A stretch of DNA of 37,399 nucleotides from positions 1-37,399 of the forward strand of contig NZ_FOHJ01000017.1 in NCBI RefSeq assembly GCF_900111405.1, read 5' to 3'. The translations under genes were made by a program, and so were the position numbers. Positions 25,594 through 36,931 of this stretch are shown here, piece by piece. This DNA comes from Salinibacillus kushneri (GTDB lineage Bacteria; Bacillota; Bacilli; Bacillales; Alkalibacillaceae). The notes under the pieces were generated by a model that saw only the letters and a list, made by a program, of their open reading frames with translations, had not been told where the DNA came from and did not search any database. Positions within the stretch are counted from its first letter, which is position 1. The number at the start of each line of letters is the position of its first letter.

Positions 25594-26364
25594 TTAATCT
25601 TCTATCCCAAAAAATTCCTTGGCATTCCTGGTTGTCGTTTTAGCGATTTCTTCATATGATAATTCTTTCAATTCGGCAATTTTTTCTGCTACCAATTTCA
25701 CATAGGCAGGTTCATTTCGCTTCCCTCTGTATGGATGAGGGGCCAAAAATGGACAATCCGTTTCAATAAGCAAACGATTTAATGGAACGATTTTTGCCAC
25801 TTCTTTCGGTTCCTTTGCATTTTTAAACGTGACAATACCACCTAATGAAATGTGAAAGTTCATATCCAGACATCGTTGGGCAAGCTCTGGTGTGGAGTTA
25901 AAACAGTGCATAATACCACCAATTTGCTTTGCATTTTCCTCCTCAAGAATCTCCACTATATCTTCTGTTGCTTCCCGATTATGAATAATAATAGGCATCT
26001 TCACCTTTTTAGCTAAAGCAATTTGCTTTCGAAACACATCCTTTTGTATATCATGAGGGGACTTATCCCAATGATAGTCTAAGCCCATCTCACCTAAGGC
26101 TACCACCTTTGGGTGGGAGGACAGTTCTTCTAACCATTCAAGATCCTCATCTGTCATATCAATGGCATCGACAGGGTGCCAGCCTACTGCGGCATAAATA
26201 TTTTTATTTTGTTCCGCTACTTCAATGGCGCGCGGAATCGTTTCACGGTCAAAACCTACAATAACCATGTATTCAACCCCTGCTTCTTGTGCTCGCTTCA
26301 TCACTTCTTCGCGATCTTCATCAAATTGTTCAACATTTAAATGGACATGTGTATCAAATAACAT
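25594..26364 (-). CDS. tatD: TatD-family metal-dependent deoxyribonuclease YabD
   Basis: A TIM-barrel metallohydrolase of the TatD family (3'-5' exonuclease activity on DNA or RNA in characterised members). Metal ligands are visible in FDTHVHL, GEMGLDYHW, IIHNREA, HCF and IETDCPFLAPHPYRGKRNEP. The ATG at 26364 (256 residues, MLFDTH as in B. subtilis) has AAGG-AAGG 9 nt upstream; an ATG two codons earlier sits only 3 nt behind it. It stands between metG and yabE as in B. subtilis. Confidence 0.93.
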   Translation of the reverse strand: MLFDTHVHLNVEQFDEDREEVMKRAQEAGVEYMVIVGFDRETIPRAIEVAEQNKNIYAAVGWHPVDAIDMTDEDLEWLEELSSHPKVVALGEMGLDYHWDKSPHDIQKDVFRKQIALAKKVKMPIIIHNREATEDIVEILEEENAKQIGGIMHCFNSTPELAQRCLDMNFHISLGGIVTFKNAKEPKEVAKIVPLNRLLIETDCPFLAPHPYRGKRNEPAYVKLVAEKIAELKELSYEEIAKTTTRNAKEFFGIED

Positions 26365-26404
26365 GGACATTCACCTTCCTTGCTATATAATGAATTCTGT
26401 TAGT

Positions 26405-26434
26405 AAAAAAAGGCTAAGTGCAAGGCACCTAACC
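26405..26434 (-). terminator. metG terminator
   Basis: GGTTAGGTGC and GCACTTAGCC on the minus strand form a 10 bp stem with two wobble pairs and a 3 nt loop, followed by seven T. It lies 9 nt behind metG. Confidence 0.85.
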
Positions 26435-26442
26435 TTTTTGAT

Positions 26443-28790
<2,348 letters not shown>

Positions 28791-28796
28791 AATCAA

Positions 28797-28826
28797 TTGA
28801 CAGACATTGGTAGCCAGTGGTAGAAT
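28797..28826 (+). promoter_or_regulatory. Sigma-A promoter of abrB
   Basis: TTGACA (28797-28802), 18 bp, TAGAAT (28821-28826). Initiation would fall near 28833, inside the 0A box pair. Confidence 0.8.
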
Positions 28827-28829
28827 TTA

Positions 28830-28846
28830 TGTCGAAAGTTGACGAA
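28830..28846 (+). promoter_or_regulatory. Tandem Spo0A boxes in the abrB leader
   Basis: TGTCGAA (28830-28836) and TGACGAA (28840-28846) lie ten bases apart just behind the promoter. Both heptamers and the one-turn spacing are those of the B. subtilis abrB operator through which Spo0A-P represses abrB. Confidence 0.85.
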
Positions 28847-28888
28847 ACATAAAGAGAAATAAAAAATGATCGAGAGGGGAAATGATCA

Positions 28889-29167
28889 ATGAAGTCCACA
28901 GGAATTGTACGTAAAGTAGATGAATTGGGTCGAGTGGTTATTCCAATTGAATTGCGTCGCACACTAGATATCCACGAAAAAGATTCTTTAGAAATTTATG
29001 TAGATGATGATCAAATCGTCTTGAAGAAATATGCACCAACAAATACTTGCCAAATTACAGGCGAAGTATCTGATGATAATATTTCCTTTGCTGATGGAAA
29101 ATTAACATTAAGCAAAAATGGTGCAGAACAGCTATTAAATGAATTAAAAAATAAACTTGACGCATAA
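28889..29167 (+). CDS. abrB: Transition-state regulator AbrB
   Basis: AbrB represses post-exponential genes (biofilm, competence, antibiotics, spoVG) until Spo0A shuts it off. The 92-residue protein has the swapped-hairpin DNA-binding domain at 1-50 (MKSTGIVRKVDELGRVVIPIELRRTL) and the C-terminal domain with CQITGEVSDDN and LSKNGAEQLLNELKNKL. The ATG follows GAGAGGGG. It is one of the few plus-strand genes, divergent from metG and convergent with rsmI, as in B. subtilis. Confidence 0.97.
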   Translation: MKSTGIVRKVDELGRVVIPIELRRTLDIHEKDSLEIYVDDDQIVLKKYAPTNTCQITGEVSDDNISFADGKLTLSKNGAEQLLNELKNKLDA

Positions 29168-29206
29168 GTGTTCAGATTGAACTGGAATGGAAAATTTGGA
29201 ATTAAG

Positions 29207-29237
29207 AAAGGTTGCCTCGTCGAAGGGCAACCTTTTT
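29207..29237 (+). terminator. abrB terminator
   Basis: AAAGGTTGCC (29207-29216) and GGCAACCTTT (29226-29235) form a 10 bp stem followed by T. The symmetrical A/T ends could also stop rsmI transcripts coming from the right. Confidence 0.85.
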
Positions 29238-29259
29238 ATAATGGCTTAATAGCATATCG

Positions 29260-30135
29260 TTATGATTGATGAAAAATTTGATAAACTTCTCTTTTTTGTA
29301 TATTTCTATCCTTTGCTGTGTTCTTAATCGCATCCTTATTCGTCATGCCATGATTTTGAATATACGCATTGACATGCTCTATGATGGAGAGGTGTTCCCA
29401 CCAATTTTCTTCTTCAGTCTTTTCTTCTTTAGAGCCTTCTACTACAATACAGAATTCTCCTCGTATTTGTGATTCTTCGCTCTCTATCCACTGTAGTATT
29501 TCATCAATTGTTCCTCTTACATATTCTTCATATCGCTTCGTTAGTTCCCTCGCAACCGCAACTTTTCGATTTGGGCCAAAGCCATTCTTCAAGCCTTTTA
29601 ATGTCTCTTTTATCCGGTGGGGAGATTCATAAAAAACAAGTGTTGCCTTTATGTATCTTAAATCATCTAAAACAGCTTTCATTTCTTTCTTTTTTCGCGG
29701 CAGAAATCCATAAAAGTAAAACTGTTCGGCTGACAAACCCGAACCCACTAGAGCACAAAGGGCGGCATTGGCACCTGGTAACACAATCACATTGACAAGC
29801 TGATTCGCCTGAGAAATAATTTCAAAACCAGGATCTGATATAACCGGCATTCCTGCATCACTGACTAAGGCCACGTTTTTTTGTGCTTGCAAATAGTCAA
29901 GTATTTTTCTACCAGCAGATTCCTTATTATGTTCATGATAACTCATCGTAAAGGTGGAAATTTCAAAGTGATTAAGCAGTTTCTGTGTTTGCCTGGTATC
30001 CTCCGCTGCAATGATGTCTACTTCTTTCAACGTACGCAAAGCACGATAAGTAATATCTTCTAAATTACCAATCGGTGTAGGGACAATATATAAGTTCCCC
30101 TTTTCCTTATTTTCAAAGCTTTTTTGAATATGCAT
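29260..30135 (-). CDS. rsmI: 16S rRNA 2'-O-methyltransferase RsmI
   Basis: RsmI methylates the 2'-OH of C1402 (E. coli numbering) in the decoding centre. The 291-residue tetrapyrrole-methylase-fold enzyme shows GNLYIVPTPIGNLEDITYRALRTLKEVDIIAAEDTRQT, ALVSDAGMPVISDPG and VFYESPHRIKETL, and ends with the basic KDRNIQKREVYQIFH segment. The ATG at 30135 has AGGCAGG 6 nt upstream; a start at 30153, overlapping the trmN6 stop in ATGA, is possible but has no good site. In B. subtilis yazA lies between this gene and trmN6; it is absent here. Confidence 0.95.
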   Translation of the reverse strand: MHIQKSFENKEKGNLYIVPTPIGNLEDITYRALRTLKEVDIIAAEDTRQTQKLLNHFEISTFTMSYHEHNKESAGRKILDYLQAQKNVALVSDAGMPVISDPGFEIISQANQLVNVIVLPGANAALCALVGSGLSAEQFYFYGFLPRKKKEMKAVLDDLRYIKATLVFYESPHRIKETLKGLKNGFGPNRKVAVARELTKRYEEYVRGTIDEILQWIESEESQIRGEFCIVVEGSKEEKTEEENWWEHLSIIEHVNAYIQNHGMTNKDAIKNTAKDRNIQKREVYQIFHQS

Positions 30136-30149
30136 GATTTTCCTGCCTT

Positions 30150-30902
30150 TCATGCTTGATTATTCCCGTATAATATTTTCTGTAATGCATTCGTATATTG
30201 ACCTGTCTGATTGTAAACATATAGAGGAGGAAGAATCTTGATATCAGCATTCCCATCACGGGCTCCTTCTATTAAAAGGGTATTAGCTTCTCGTCCAAAC
30301 TTTGGATAAACAAATTGAATCCGTTTAGGTTCAATACGATATTTTCGGAAATATGTAATTAAATCAACTAAACGTCCTGGACGATGTACGAGGGCAACCT
30401 TCCCTCCTGGACGAACCAGTTTACTACAAGACCTTATAACATCCTCTAAATCACCGTAAATTTCATGTCTTGCAATTGCTTGATAATCATTCAAATTTCT
30501 GCCTTCTTTAGTAGCCGTTTTAAAATAGGGAGGATTACATGTTATTACATCATATTTTCCATGGCCTAACCTCTCAGGCATATCACGCAAATCACCTTTG
30601 ATTATCTGTATTTGTTCCTCAAGTTTATTTAGCTCCATATTTCGCATAGCCATATCATACAAACGATCCTGTATTTCCACCCCTGTAATCTTTGCATGTG
30701 AACGCCTGGATAATAATAGAGGAATCACTCCATTACCTGTACATAAGTCTAAAATATTTCCTCTTTTTATCGGAACATAGGCAAATTTCGATAACAGTAC
30801 AGCATCTAACGAAAAGGCAAAAATAGTGGGGCTCTGAATAATCCGCATATCCTCTTCAGAGAGTAAATAATCTAGACGTTCATCATCCTTAAGCTTTGCC
30901 AT
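30150..30902 (-). CDS. trmN6: tRNA1(Val) (adenine37-N6)-methyltransferase YabB/TrmN6
   Basis: A 250-residue SAM-dependent N6-adenine methyltransferase of the TrmN6 group. Motif I is [18 protein letters not shown] near 48 and the catalytic NPPY motif is [10 protein letters not shown] near 120; the start [37 protein letters not shown] is typical. The target (A37 of a tRNA-Val) is known for the E. coli member; here it is inferred. The ATG follows AAAGG at 11 nt. A terminator-like hairpin ends only 28 nt before the start. Confidence 0.9.
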   Translation of the reverse strand: MAKLKDDERLDYLLSEEDMRIIQSPTIFAFSLDAVLLSKFAYVPIKRGNILDLCTGNGVIPLLLSRRSHAKITGVEIQDRLYDMAMRNMELNKLEEQIQIIKGDLRDMPERLGHGKYDVITCNPPYFKTATKEGRNLNDYQAIARHEIYGDLEDVIRSCSKLVRPGGKVALVHRPGRLVDLITYFRKYRIEPKRIQFVYPKFGREANTLLIEGARDGNADIKILPPLYVYNQTGQYTNALQKILYGNNQA

Positions 30903-30930
30903 TACTTAAACTACCTTTCTCTTCGAAATA

Positions 30931-30959
30931 AAATCCCTTGTCCTTCTGACAAGGGATTT
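30931..30959 (-). terminator. Hairpin in the trmN6 leader (terminator or attenuator)
   Basis: AAATCCCTTGTC and GACAAGGGATTT form a perfect 12 bp stem with a 5 nt loop, followed on the minus strand by TATTTC. There is no room for a promoter between it and trmN6, so it either ends the yabA transcript with partial read-through or lies in a trmN6 leader; a TGTTACAAT extended -10 is at 30983-30975. Confidence 0.65.
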
Positions 30960-31060
30960 TACCACATTCTCTATATTGTAACAATTTTTGTTGTTAAGGT
31001 CGGATAATATCGCGCCAAAGTAAAACCTTCTCGCTTTACTTATGTCGAGCTACAGGCTCG

Positions 31061-31200
31061 GTCGCCTCCGCTTTTCTATGTCCAGCTGCGGCTCCCAGGC
31101 CCAACAAATCTTAAGCAGAATCTACTATGTGGCGGGAAAACTTGCCACTCCGTACATTCTGCTTATGCTGTCGGGCCTAAACAGTCGCCTCCGCTTTTCT
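31061..31200 (-). repeat. Dispersed palindromic repeat, copy C (complete unit)
   Basis: The best copy of the family. On the plus strand it is bounded by two identical GTCGCCTCCGCTTTTCT sequences (31061-31077 and 31184-31200). Read on the minus strand it contains TTAGGCCC...GGGCCTGG, GCATAAGCAGAAT...ATTCTGCTTA and, at the tip, GTGGC...GCCAC, so it can fold into one long stem. GAGCC-G-AGCTGGACAT lies at the right end. A fragment of a second unit continues to about 31031. Confidence 0.8.
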
Positions 31201-31202
31201 TT

Positions 31203-31571
31203 CTAAGATTGTTTATTTAAAAATAAGAGGCAGAATAAGCAGTCTTCTTCTCCTCTTGGACTTCCGAAATGTACGTTACAGATGTGGAAGCCTTCTTCAT
31301 ATATACGAGCTAAATTATCGTATCCCTCTCCAACAGATGTTTGCGCTGCTGGTTCGTCATCAGGCATCCACTTTTCATTATCCTTTTTGTTTATATCCTG
31401 ATCCTGGTCGGCTTCTAACCTTTTGCGTAAATGATGGTTTTCTACTGAAAGATGATGATTTTCTTCGATGAGTTGAACTAAGTTTCCTTTTAATTCACCA
31501 AACTGTTCATGTAGTTCACCAATTTTTTTTTCTAAGTACGTAAATCGATCAAATAACTCTTTTTTATTCAC
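31203..31571 (-). CDS. yabA: DNA replication initiation control protein YabA
   Basis: YabA binds DnaA and DnaN and prevents over-initiation at oriC. The 122-residue protein has an N-terminal coiled coil (about 1-55: [39 protein letters not shown]) and a C-terminal zinc-binding domain with HICNVHFG and CLFCLLFLN, giving the H/C-C-C-C ligands. The start is GTG at 31571, preceded by AGGTGGGG; it gives the family start NKKELFD. It is the last gene of darA-yaaR-holB-ricT-yabA, and a repeat unit begins three bases after it. Confidence 0.94.
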   Translation of the reverse strand: MNKKELFDRFTYLEKKIGELHEQFGELKGNLVQLIEENHHLSVENHHLRKRLEADQDQDINKKDNEKWMPDDEPAAQTSVGEGYDNLARIYEEGFHICNVHFGSPRGEEDCLFCLLFLNKQS

Positions 31572-31600
31572 GCTGGTTCCCCACCTCATTACTTTGTGGC

Positions 31601-32416
31601 TTACGTAGATACAACTCCTTCATTTATCAGCTCTTTCAATGTATACTCAATGACACGTGTACCATCTTCAATTTCAATTTGAACAACCCGTTCTAAAATG
31701 TTTAATCCTGCAACTTTTCCTGGGCCATGAGGTGTATCTATCGGCTCACCAATATCCGGTAATTCCTTTTTAGCCTGTTCGTAATCGTCATTTTCATATT
31801 TTAAACAGCACATTAAACGACCACACAAACCTGAAATTTTTGCCGGGTTCAAGGATAGGTTTTGATCTTTTGCCATTTTTATGGATACTGGTTCAAAATC
31901 ACCTAAAAACGTTGAACAACAAAGCATCCTTCCACAAGGTCCAATTCCACCTAATAATTTTGCTTCATCCCGAACACCGATTTGCCGTAATTCTATCCTT
32001 GTTTTAAATACAGCTGCTAAGTCTTTTACTAAATCGCGAAAATCTACTCGACCATCTGCTGTAAAATAGAAAATAACTTTATTTCGGTCAAATGTATATT
32101 CTACATCAACCAACTTCATATCTAAATCATGGTAAGCAATTTTATTATTGCAAACTTCGTAGGCTTCCTTTGACTTATCCTTATTCTCTAAAACGGTTAC
32201 TTTATCCTTTTCGTCAGCAACTCGAATGACCCTTTTTAAAGGAAGGACAATATCTTCTTCATCAACCTGTTTAGGTGCAATGACCACCTTCCCAAATTCA
32301 ATTCCACGTACCGTTTCAACAATAACATAATCATCTGTCGTCAATGGTAGGCCACTCGGGTCGAAGTAATAAATTTTTCCCGCTTGTTTAAATCGTACTC
32401 CGATAACTTCAACCAA
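31601..32416 (-). CDS. ricT: RicT (YaaT), PSP1-domain subunit of the RNase Y specificity complex
   Basis: RicT joins RicA (YmcA) and RicF (YlbF) in the Y-complex, which binds iron-sulphur clusters and directs RNase Y cleavage, and so affects competence, biofilm and sporulation. The 271-residue protein is a PSP1/TSC family member with [18 protein letters not shown] at the start and the cysteine motifs [16 protein letters not shown] and [15 protein letters not shown]. The start is TTG at 32416, matching MYEVVGVRFKK of B. subtilis, with AGAGGTG 6 nt upstream; the GTG at 32425 would lie on that site. It follows holB by 5 nt. Confidence 0.94.
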   Translation of the reverse strand: MVEVIGVRFKQAGKIYYFDPSGLPLTTDDYVIVETVRGIEFGKVVIAPKQVDEEDIVLPLKRVIRVADEKDKVTVLENKDKSKEAYEVCNNKIAYHDLDMKLVDVEYTFDRNKVIFYFTADGRVDFRDLVKDLAAVFKTRIELRQIGVRDEAKLLGGIGPCGRMLCCSTFLGDFEPVSIKMAKDQNLSLNPAKISGLCGRLMCCLKYENDDYEQAKKELPDIGEPIDTPHGPGKVAGLNILERVVQIEIEDGTRVIEYTLKELINEGVVST

Positions 32417-32421
32417 TTTGA

Positions 32422-33408
32422 TCACCTCTGTAATTGAAGCACTAATTCCTCCATGACAAGTGTAGGGTTTACATTTGCCTTAAGTTTATTTTTGGCTTCA
32501 GATATTTGCTTTAAAGCTTGCGTAGCCTGATGACGAGATAAAGAAAAGGAGAAGTTTTCAAACTTCTTCTTTTCGTCTGTATATATGATCGCATCTTCTC
32601 TTTCTATGGTATAGGAAACAAAATCACGATACCAAATGAGCAGCAAATCTAAACCCACTTGGTTCTGTTCCTTATCTTGAAAATGGGGCAACCATTGATG
32701 GTGTAGAAAAAGAAACGCTTCATCTTTTTCTTCCAATAGTACCTTAATTAATTTTATCACTATGCTTCTACCTTTAGCAAACCAATCATCCTGGGCCATA
32801 GCTTGAGCTTCCTCATAATCATTGGTTAACGAAGCCGTTAATTTACTTAAAGACTCGCTTATACCACTAGTAACGAGCTGTTTTTCAAGTTGTTCAGTAT
32901 TTAGAGATTTAAAGGACATAATCTGGCATCTTGAACGTATCGTGTTGAGGATGGATTGTCCATTTTCCGTTAAAAGAATGGCTAATGTACTGCGCTTTGG
33001 TTCTTCCAGAAACTTTAATAATTGATTGGCTGCATTCGTAGTCATCGCATCAGCCACTTCTATAATATAAACCTTTTGGTTCGACTCGAGTCCGGTATAA
33101 GTGAACTCTTTTTGCAAATGAGCAATTTGTTCCTTTTTAATCGAACTACCGTCAGGGATAATCATATGGACGTCCGGATGATTTCCAGAATCAATCCGTT
33201 TGCAATCCCGACATTCGTTACATGGCTTATAATCCTCTTTATATTGACAGAAGTAACTTTTGGCTAACAGTAAACTAGCATCCTTTTTACCAGTGCCTTT
33301 AGGGCCTTGAAATAAATAGGCGTGGGAAACCCTTTTTTTTCGAATACTATTTTTTAGCATCTGAGAGACAATCGGCTGAATAGCCTGAAACTCACTCCAT
33401 GTCTTCAC
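32422..33408 (-). CDS. holB: DNA polymerase III subunit delta prime
   Basis: HolB is part of the clamp loader that places the beta clamp on DNA. The 328-residue protein has an AAA+ domain with the P-loop GPKGTGKKDA near 34, zinc module CNECRDCKRIDSGNHPD near 62, and the SRC motif in NTIRSRCQIMSF near 160. The start is GTG (MKTWSEF), with AAGGA close upstream. It lies in the darA-yaaR-holB-ricT-yabA run. Confidence 0.94.
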   Translation of the reverse strand: MKTWSEFQAIQPIVSQMLKNSIRKKRVSHAYLFQGPKGTGKKDASLLLAKSYFCQYKEDYKPCNECRDCKRIDSGNHPDVHMIIPDGSSIKKEQIAHLQKEFTYTGLESNQKVYIIEVADAMTTNAANQLLKFLEEPKRSTLAILLTENGQSILNTIRSRCQIMSFKSLNTEQLEKQLVTSGISESLSKLTASLTNDYEEAQAMAQDDWFAKGRSIVIKLIKVLLEEKDEAFLFLHHQWLPHFQDKEQNQVGLDLLLIWYRDFVSYTIEREDAIIYTDEKKKFENFSFSLSRHQATQALKQISEAKNKLKANVNPTLVMEELVLQLQR

Positions 33409-33424
33409 GGTCCTTCACTACTTT

Positions 33425-33865
33425 CTACGTATATAAATTCACTAATAACCCTTTTATTTCGCCAATTTGACCTAAAATATCGATTGATTTCTTTTCTTGA
33501 TCAAATACAGAGTCTGTTAACTCAACCAGCTTTTCATCAATGGTATCAACAATTGTTAATTTACGATTTTGCCCATTCATTGAAAAGTTCCTCGTCTGTT
33601 TCAAGTCTAATCCGTATTGAACAGCCTCTTTTACGAATTGTTTTACTAAACCCTTAAACTTGGACAAGTCCTTAAAAGACCGAAAACGGGCTACTTTATC
33701 TCCTTGTTGAGTCAGCTTCTCCATTAAGCGATTTAATTCTGTTTCACGCATTTGCTGATGTTCCATACGAACCACAGATTCAAAGCTTGTACCCTGTGAA
33801 GATTTCGTTTGGGGATTTTTCTTTACACTTTCTATTTGTGATTGTATGTCCTGGCTAATTTTCAA
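33425..33865 (-). CDS. yaaR: DUF327 protein YaaR
   Basis: A conserved 146-residue protein of unknown function (DUF327) always found between darA and holB in Bacilli. It is charged and largely helical, with a conserved FSFESVV-like line (SFESVVRMEH), FRSFKDLSKFKGLVKQFVKEAVQYG and a C-terminal LTIVDTIDEKLVELTDSVFDQEKKSIDILGQIGEIKGLLVNLYT. No catalytic motif or membrane segment is seen. The start is TTG at 33865, with GGAGG 6 nt upstream; the GTG at 33871 is too close to that site. The length equals B. subtilis YaaR. Confidence 0.9.
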   Translation of the reverse strand: MKISQDIQSQIESVKKNPQTKSSQGTSFESVVRMEHQQMRETELNRLMEKLTQQGDKVARFRSFKDLSKFKGLVKQFVKEAVQYGLDLKQTRNFSMNGQNRKLTIVDTIDEKLVELTDSVFDQEKKSIDILGQIGEIKGLLVNLYT

Positions 33866-33887
33866 ACCCACGCCTCCTCATCTCCAT

Positions 33888-34244
<357 letters not shown>

Positions 34245-34425
34245 TTAGAAACAAATAAAAGAAAAGAAAGAATGATATGCCGATCACTACGTTGTTACCT
34301 ATATTTTATCATATTAGCATAAAAACAAGCCTTACAATATCATACAGTTCATGAATGATCTTAAAAAATAAAGGTTTATGTTGTAATGGTGTGTAGCTGT
34401 AAAGAAGTGTTTATATTAATGGATA

Positions 34426-34447
34426 AGGCTTCCTAAAAAGAAAGCCT
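34426..34447 (-). terminator. Weak hairpin behind tmk
   Basis: AGGCTT and AAGCCT (34426-34431, 34442-34447) enclose a 10 nt loop; on the minus strand only TATCCATTAAT follows, so a terminator role is doubtful. The rest of the 34218-34476 interval shows no other clear signal. Confidence 0.35.
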
Positions 34448-34476
34448 ATATTATGAAACTATAGAAAAAATGTTGA

Positions 34477-35103
34477 TTATTTTAGAAATGCTTCTATTGC
34501 ATTTAATGATGAATTTAGAACCCGATCAAAGGATTGACCTGCATCAATTAATTTTATCCGATCAGAGAATCGGTTAGCTAGCAGATGATAGCCTTCATAC
34601 ACTTTTTGATGAAAAGATAGATCCTCCAAATCAAGTCGGTTCTGTTCCCTTTCGTAATTACCGTGAATTCGCTCTAATCCCTTTTTTGGTGGTAAATCTA
34701 AAAGAAAGGTAACATCCGGCATACAATCCTGGATAGCAAATTGGTTTATATGATAGACCTCATCAATCCCCAATCCTCTCGCATACCCCTGATAAACTAA
34801 ACTACTATCAATAAAACGGTCACATAATATAATATACCCTTCTTTTAACTTTGGGATGACTTTCTCTACTAAATGCTGTCTTCTTGCCGCAGCATAGAGT
34901 AAAGCTTCTGTGCGAGCATCCATTTCTGTATGAGAACGGTCTAGAATAACCTGGCGAATTTTCTCAGAAATTTTAATACCACCAGGCTCTCGTGTTTTGA
35001 CTGTTTTATAGCCTTTATCAGTTAGTGTTTGATTAATTTCTTCAATGATAGAGGTCTTTCCTGCACCCTCTCCACCTTCAAATGTAATAAATAGTCCTTT
35101 CAC
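34477..35103 (-). CDS. tmk: Thymidylate kinase
   Basis: Tmk converts dTMP to dTDP. The 208-residue enzyme has the P-loop [13 protein letters not shown] near 8, [11 protein letters not shown] (DR/TMP-binding), [18 protein letters not shown] near 93 and [14 protein letters not shown]. The start is GTG with GAGGAG 9 nt upstream. It follows yaaO by 20 nt, which suggests one transcript. Confidence 0.96.
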   Translation of the reverse strand: MKGLFITFEGGEGAGKTSIIEEINQTLTDKGYKTVKTREPGGIKISEKIRQVILDRSHTEMDARTEALLYAAARRQHLVEKVIPKLKEGYIILCDRFIDSSLVYQGYARGLGIDEVYHINQFAIQDCMPDVTFLLDLPPKKGLERIHGNYEREQNRLDLEDLSFHQKVYEGYHLLANRFSDRIKLIDAGQSFDRVLNSSLNAIEAFLK

Positions 35104-35123
35104 TTGTTCATTCTCCTCTATAT

Positions 35124-36566
35124 TTATTCAAAAATAATTCGTAACCCTTTTTGTAGATCCTCACTTTCATATTGAATATGTTGTCCCATTTTTATGTAAG
35201 CCATAATGGTTTCTTTATGCTTTGAAAGGATGCGTTCTCCCTTTATAAGGATTGGAATACCTGGAGGATAAGGCGTAATCGTTTCTCCTGCTATTTTCCC
35301 TATAGCCTGCTCCCACGGTATCCAGTTATCCTTCATTTCCTGTAATTCCATAAAGGAATAAGGCAACGGACTAATAACAGAGTGGTTAAAATTGCTTATC
35401 TCTATTTTATCATGACCTCTCTTACTTTTTAATATATGACTGCTTCTGTTTAAAATGGAGTGAATCCTTTTCAATCCCTCTTTATTTACACCTAATCCGG
35501 ATATGAGAAGCAATTGGTTTGTTGTCGCTAATTCAGGATAAACATTTTCTCGTTCAAATACATACATTACTTCCTTTGCATCCATTCCCGATTTCATGTG
35601 TAAAGTAATTTTTAGTGGATCATCTACTTGTTTTTTAGCAGGTAATACATTCCAAAGGGAAGCCTCATTAAGTTTTGCTCGAATGGCTCCAACATGCTGA
35701 ACAATCTCCTTTACTTCCTCTTTACTTAAATGCGCTAAAAAATAACGTGCTAAATCCAGTGAGGCCATTAATGGATAGGAAGGACTGCTGGACTGCAAAA
35801 CATATAAATAATGGCGGATTGTTTCCTTGGATACAAAGGATGACTGAATATGTAAAAAGGAAGCCATTGTCATAGCGGGAAGCATTTTATGAGCTGATTG
35901 AACAACGATATCAGCTCCTAACGAAACAGCTGAAGGTGGAAATGGGTGCCCTAAAATAAAATGAGCCCCATGTGCTTCATCAACCAAAACAGGTACATCA
36001 TACCGGTGAGCATACTGAATGATAGGTTGAATATTATATGTATGGCCAAAATAGTCAGGATAAGTTAAAACAACTGCCTTTGAATGAGGATTAGTATCCA
36101 ATGCTTCCTGAATATCAGATTCTGTTATTATACTATATCGGCCTGTTTCCTCTTCAAAGACTGGGGTAACAAAAACAGGCTTAGCCCCTGCTAATTCAAT
36201 AGCATTCATAATTGATTTATGGCAATTGCGCTGAACAATAATAGTATCACCTGGTTTACAAACCGATAAAATCATGGTCAGGTTTCCGACTGTCGTTCCT
36301 CCTACTAAAAAGAAGGTTGCATCAGTACCATATAATTCAGCTGTTAAATCCTGCGCCTCTTTAATGGCGGACTCAGCATGATGTAAATCATCTAAGCCTG
36401 TAATTTCCGTTAAATCATAAGGGAGTATGGATTGAAACACATTAGATCCCTGACTCGGAAAAATCAGACCATTTTTGTGACCCGGAACATGAAACGAGGA
36501 AGGTTTTGATTTCACATGCTGTGACAAGGTATGAAACAAAGGTAATTCGCTCTGAGATTTCTTCAT
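35124..36566 (-). CDS. yaaO: Orn/Lys/Arg decarboxylase-family PLP protein YaaO
   Basis: A fold-type I PLP enzyme of the bacterial ornithine/lysine/arginine decarboxylase family. The 480-residue protein shows FHVPGHKNG near 22, [44 protein letters not shown] and the PLP lysine in [19 protein letters not shown] near 225, then the C-terminal [27 protein letters not shown]. The long N-terminal wing domain of the E. coli decarboxylases is missing, as usual for this group. The actual substrate is not established. AAGGAG is 7 nt before the ATG. It precedes tmk. Confidence 0.92.
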   Translation of the reverse strand: MKKSQSELPLFHTLSQHVKSKPSSFHVPGHKNGLIFPSQGSNVFQSILPYDLTEITGLDDLHHAESAIKEAQDLTAELYGTDATFFLVGGTTVGNLTMILSVCKPGDTIIVQRNCHKSIMNAIELAGAKPVFVTPVFEEETGRYSIITESDIQEALDTNPHSKAVVLTYPDYFGHTYNIQPIIQYAHRYDVPVLVDEAHGAHFILGHPFPPSAVSLGADIVVQSAHKMLPAMTMASFLHIQSSFVSKETIRHYLYVLQSSSPSYPLMASLDLARYFLAHLSKEEVKEIVQHVGAIRAKLNEASLWNVLPAKKQVDDPLKITLHMKSGMDAKEVMYVFERENVYPELATTNQLLLISGLGVNKEGLKRIHSILNRSSHILKSKRGHDKIEISNFNHSVISPLPYSFMELQEMKDNWIPWEQAIGKIAGETITPYPPGIPILIKGERILSKHKETIMAYIKMGQHIQYESEDLQKGLRIIFE

Positions 36567-36681
36567 GTAAATACTCCTTAATGTATTTAGTAAGCAAAAG
36601 CGACGTACGTATGAAGAATTTTTTCACGCTACTTATACTAGCATGGAAGGTTTAATATGTGAAATAAGATAAGATAAAATA

Positions 36682-36713
36682 AAAATTGCCGAACGTTTAT
36701 GTTCGGCAATTTT
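36682..36713 (-). terminator. gin terminator
   Basis: A perfect 13 bp stem (AAAATTGCCGAAC/GTTCGGCAATTTT) with a 6 nt loop, followed by TATTTTATC on the minus strand. It begins 3 nt after the gin stop. Confidence 0.9.
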
Positions 36714-36716
36714 CAT

Positions 36717-36911
36717 CTATGAAAATTGATTTAATTGATTAATAACCTTTAATTTTTCTACATAGTATTGATACTTTTCATCTCCTGGTTCTGTATGAAT
36801 CATATCCTGTTCACAATCAGAGCAGATGAAAGCTGTATATACTGTAATGCCTTTGACTTTCTCCTGATGACAAACATTACATACTTTTTTAGTTATGGTT
36901 TGATTACTCAT
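36717..36911 (-). CDS. gin: Anti-sigma-G factor Gin (CsfB)
   Basis: Gin binds and holds back sigma-G in the early forespore and inhibits sigma-E as well. The 64-residue product has the B. subtilis length and two CXXC pairs, CNVCHQEK near 11 and CSDCEQDM near 31, the zinc-binding pattern of the family. The ATG at 36911 is preceded by GGAGGTG at 6 nt; the ATG five codons upstream lies on that site. It stands directly behind an rRNA operon, as in B. subtilis, but xpaC and yaaN do not follow. Confidence 0.94.
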   Translation of the reverse strand: MSNQTITKKVCNVCHQEKVKGITVYTAFICSDCEQDMIHTEPGDEKYQYYVEKLKVINQLNQFS

Positions 36912-36931
36912 TATCCCCACCTCCATTTTCT

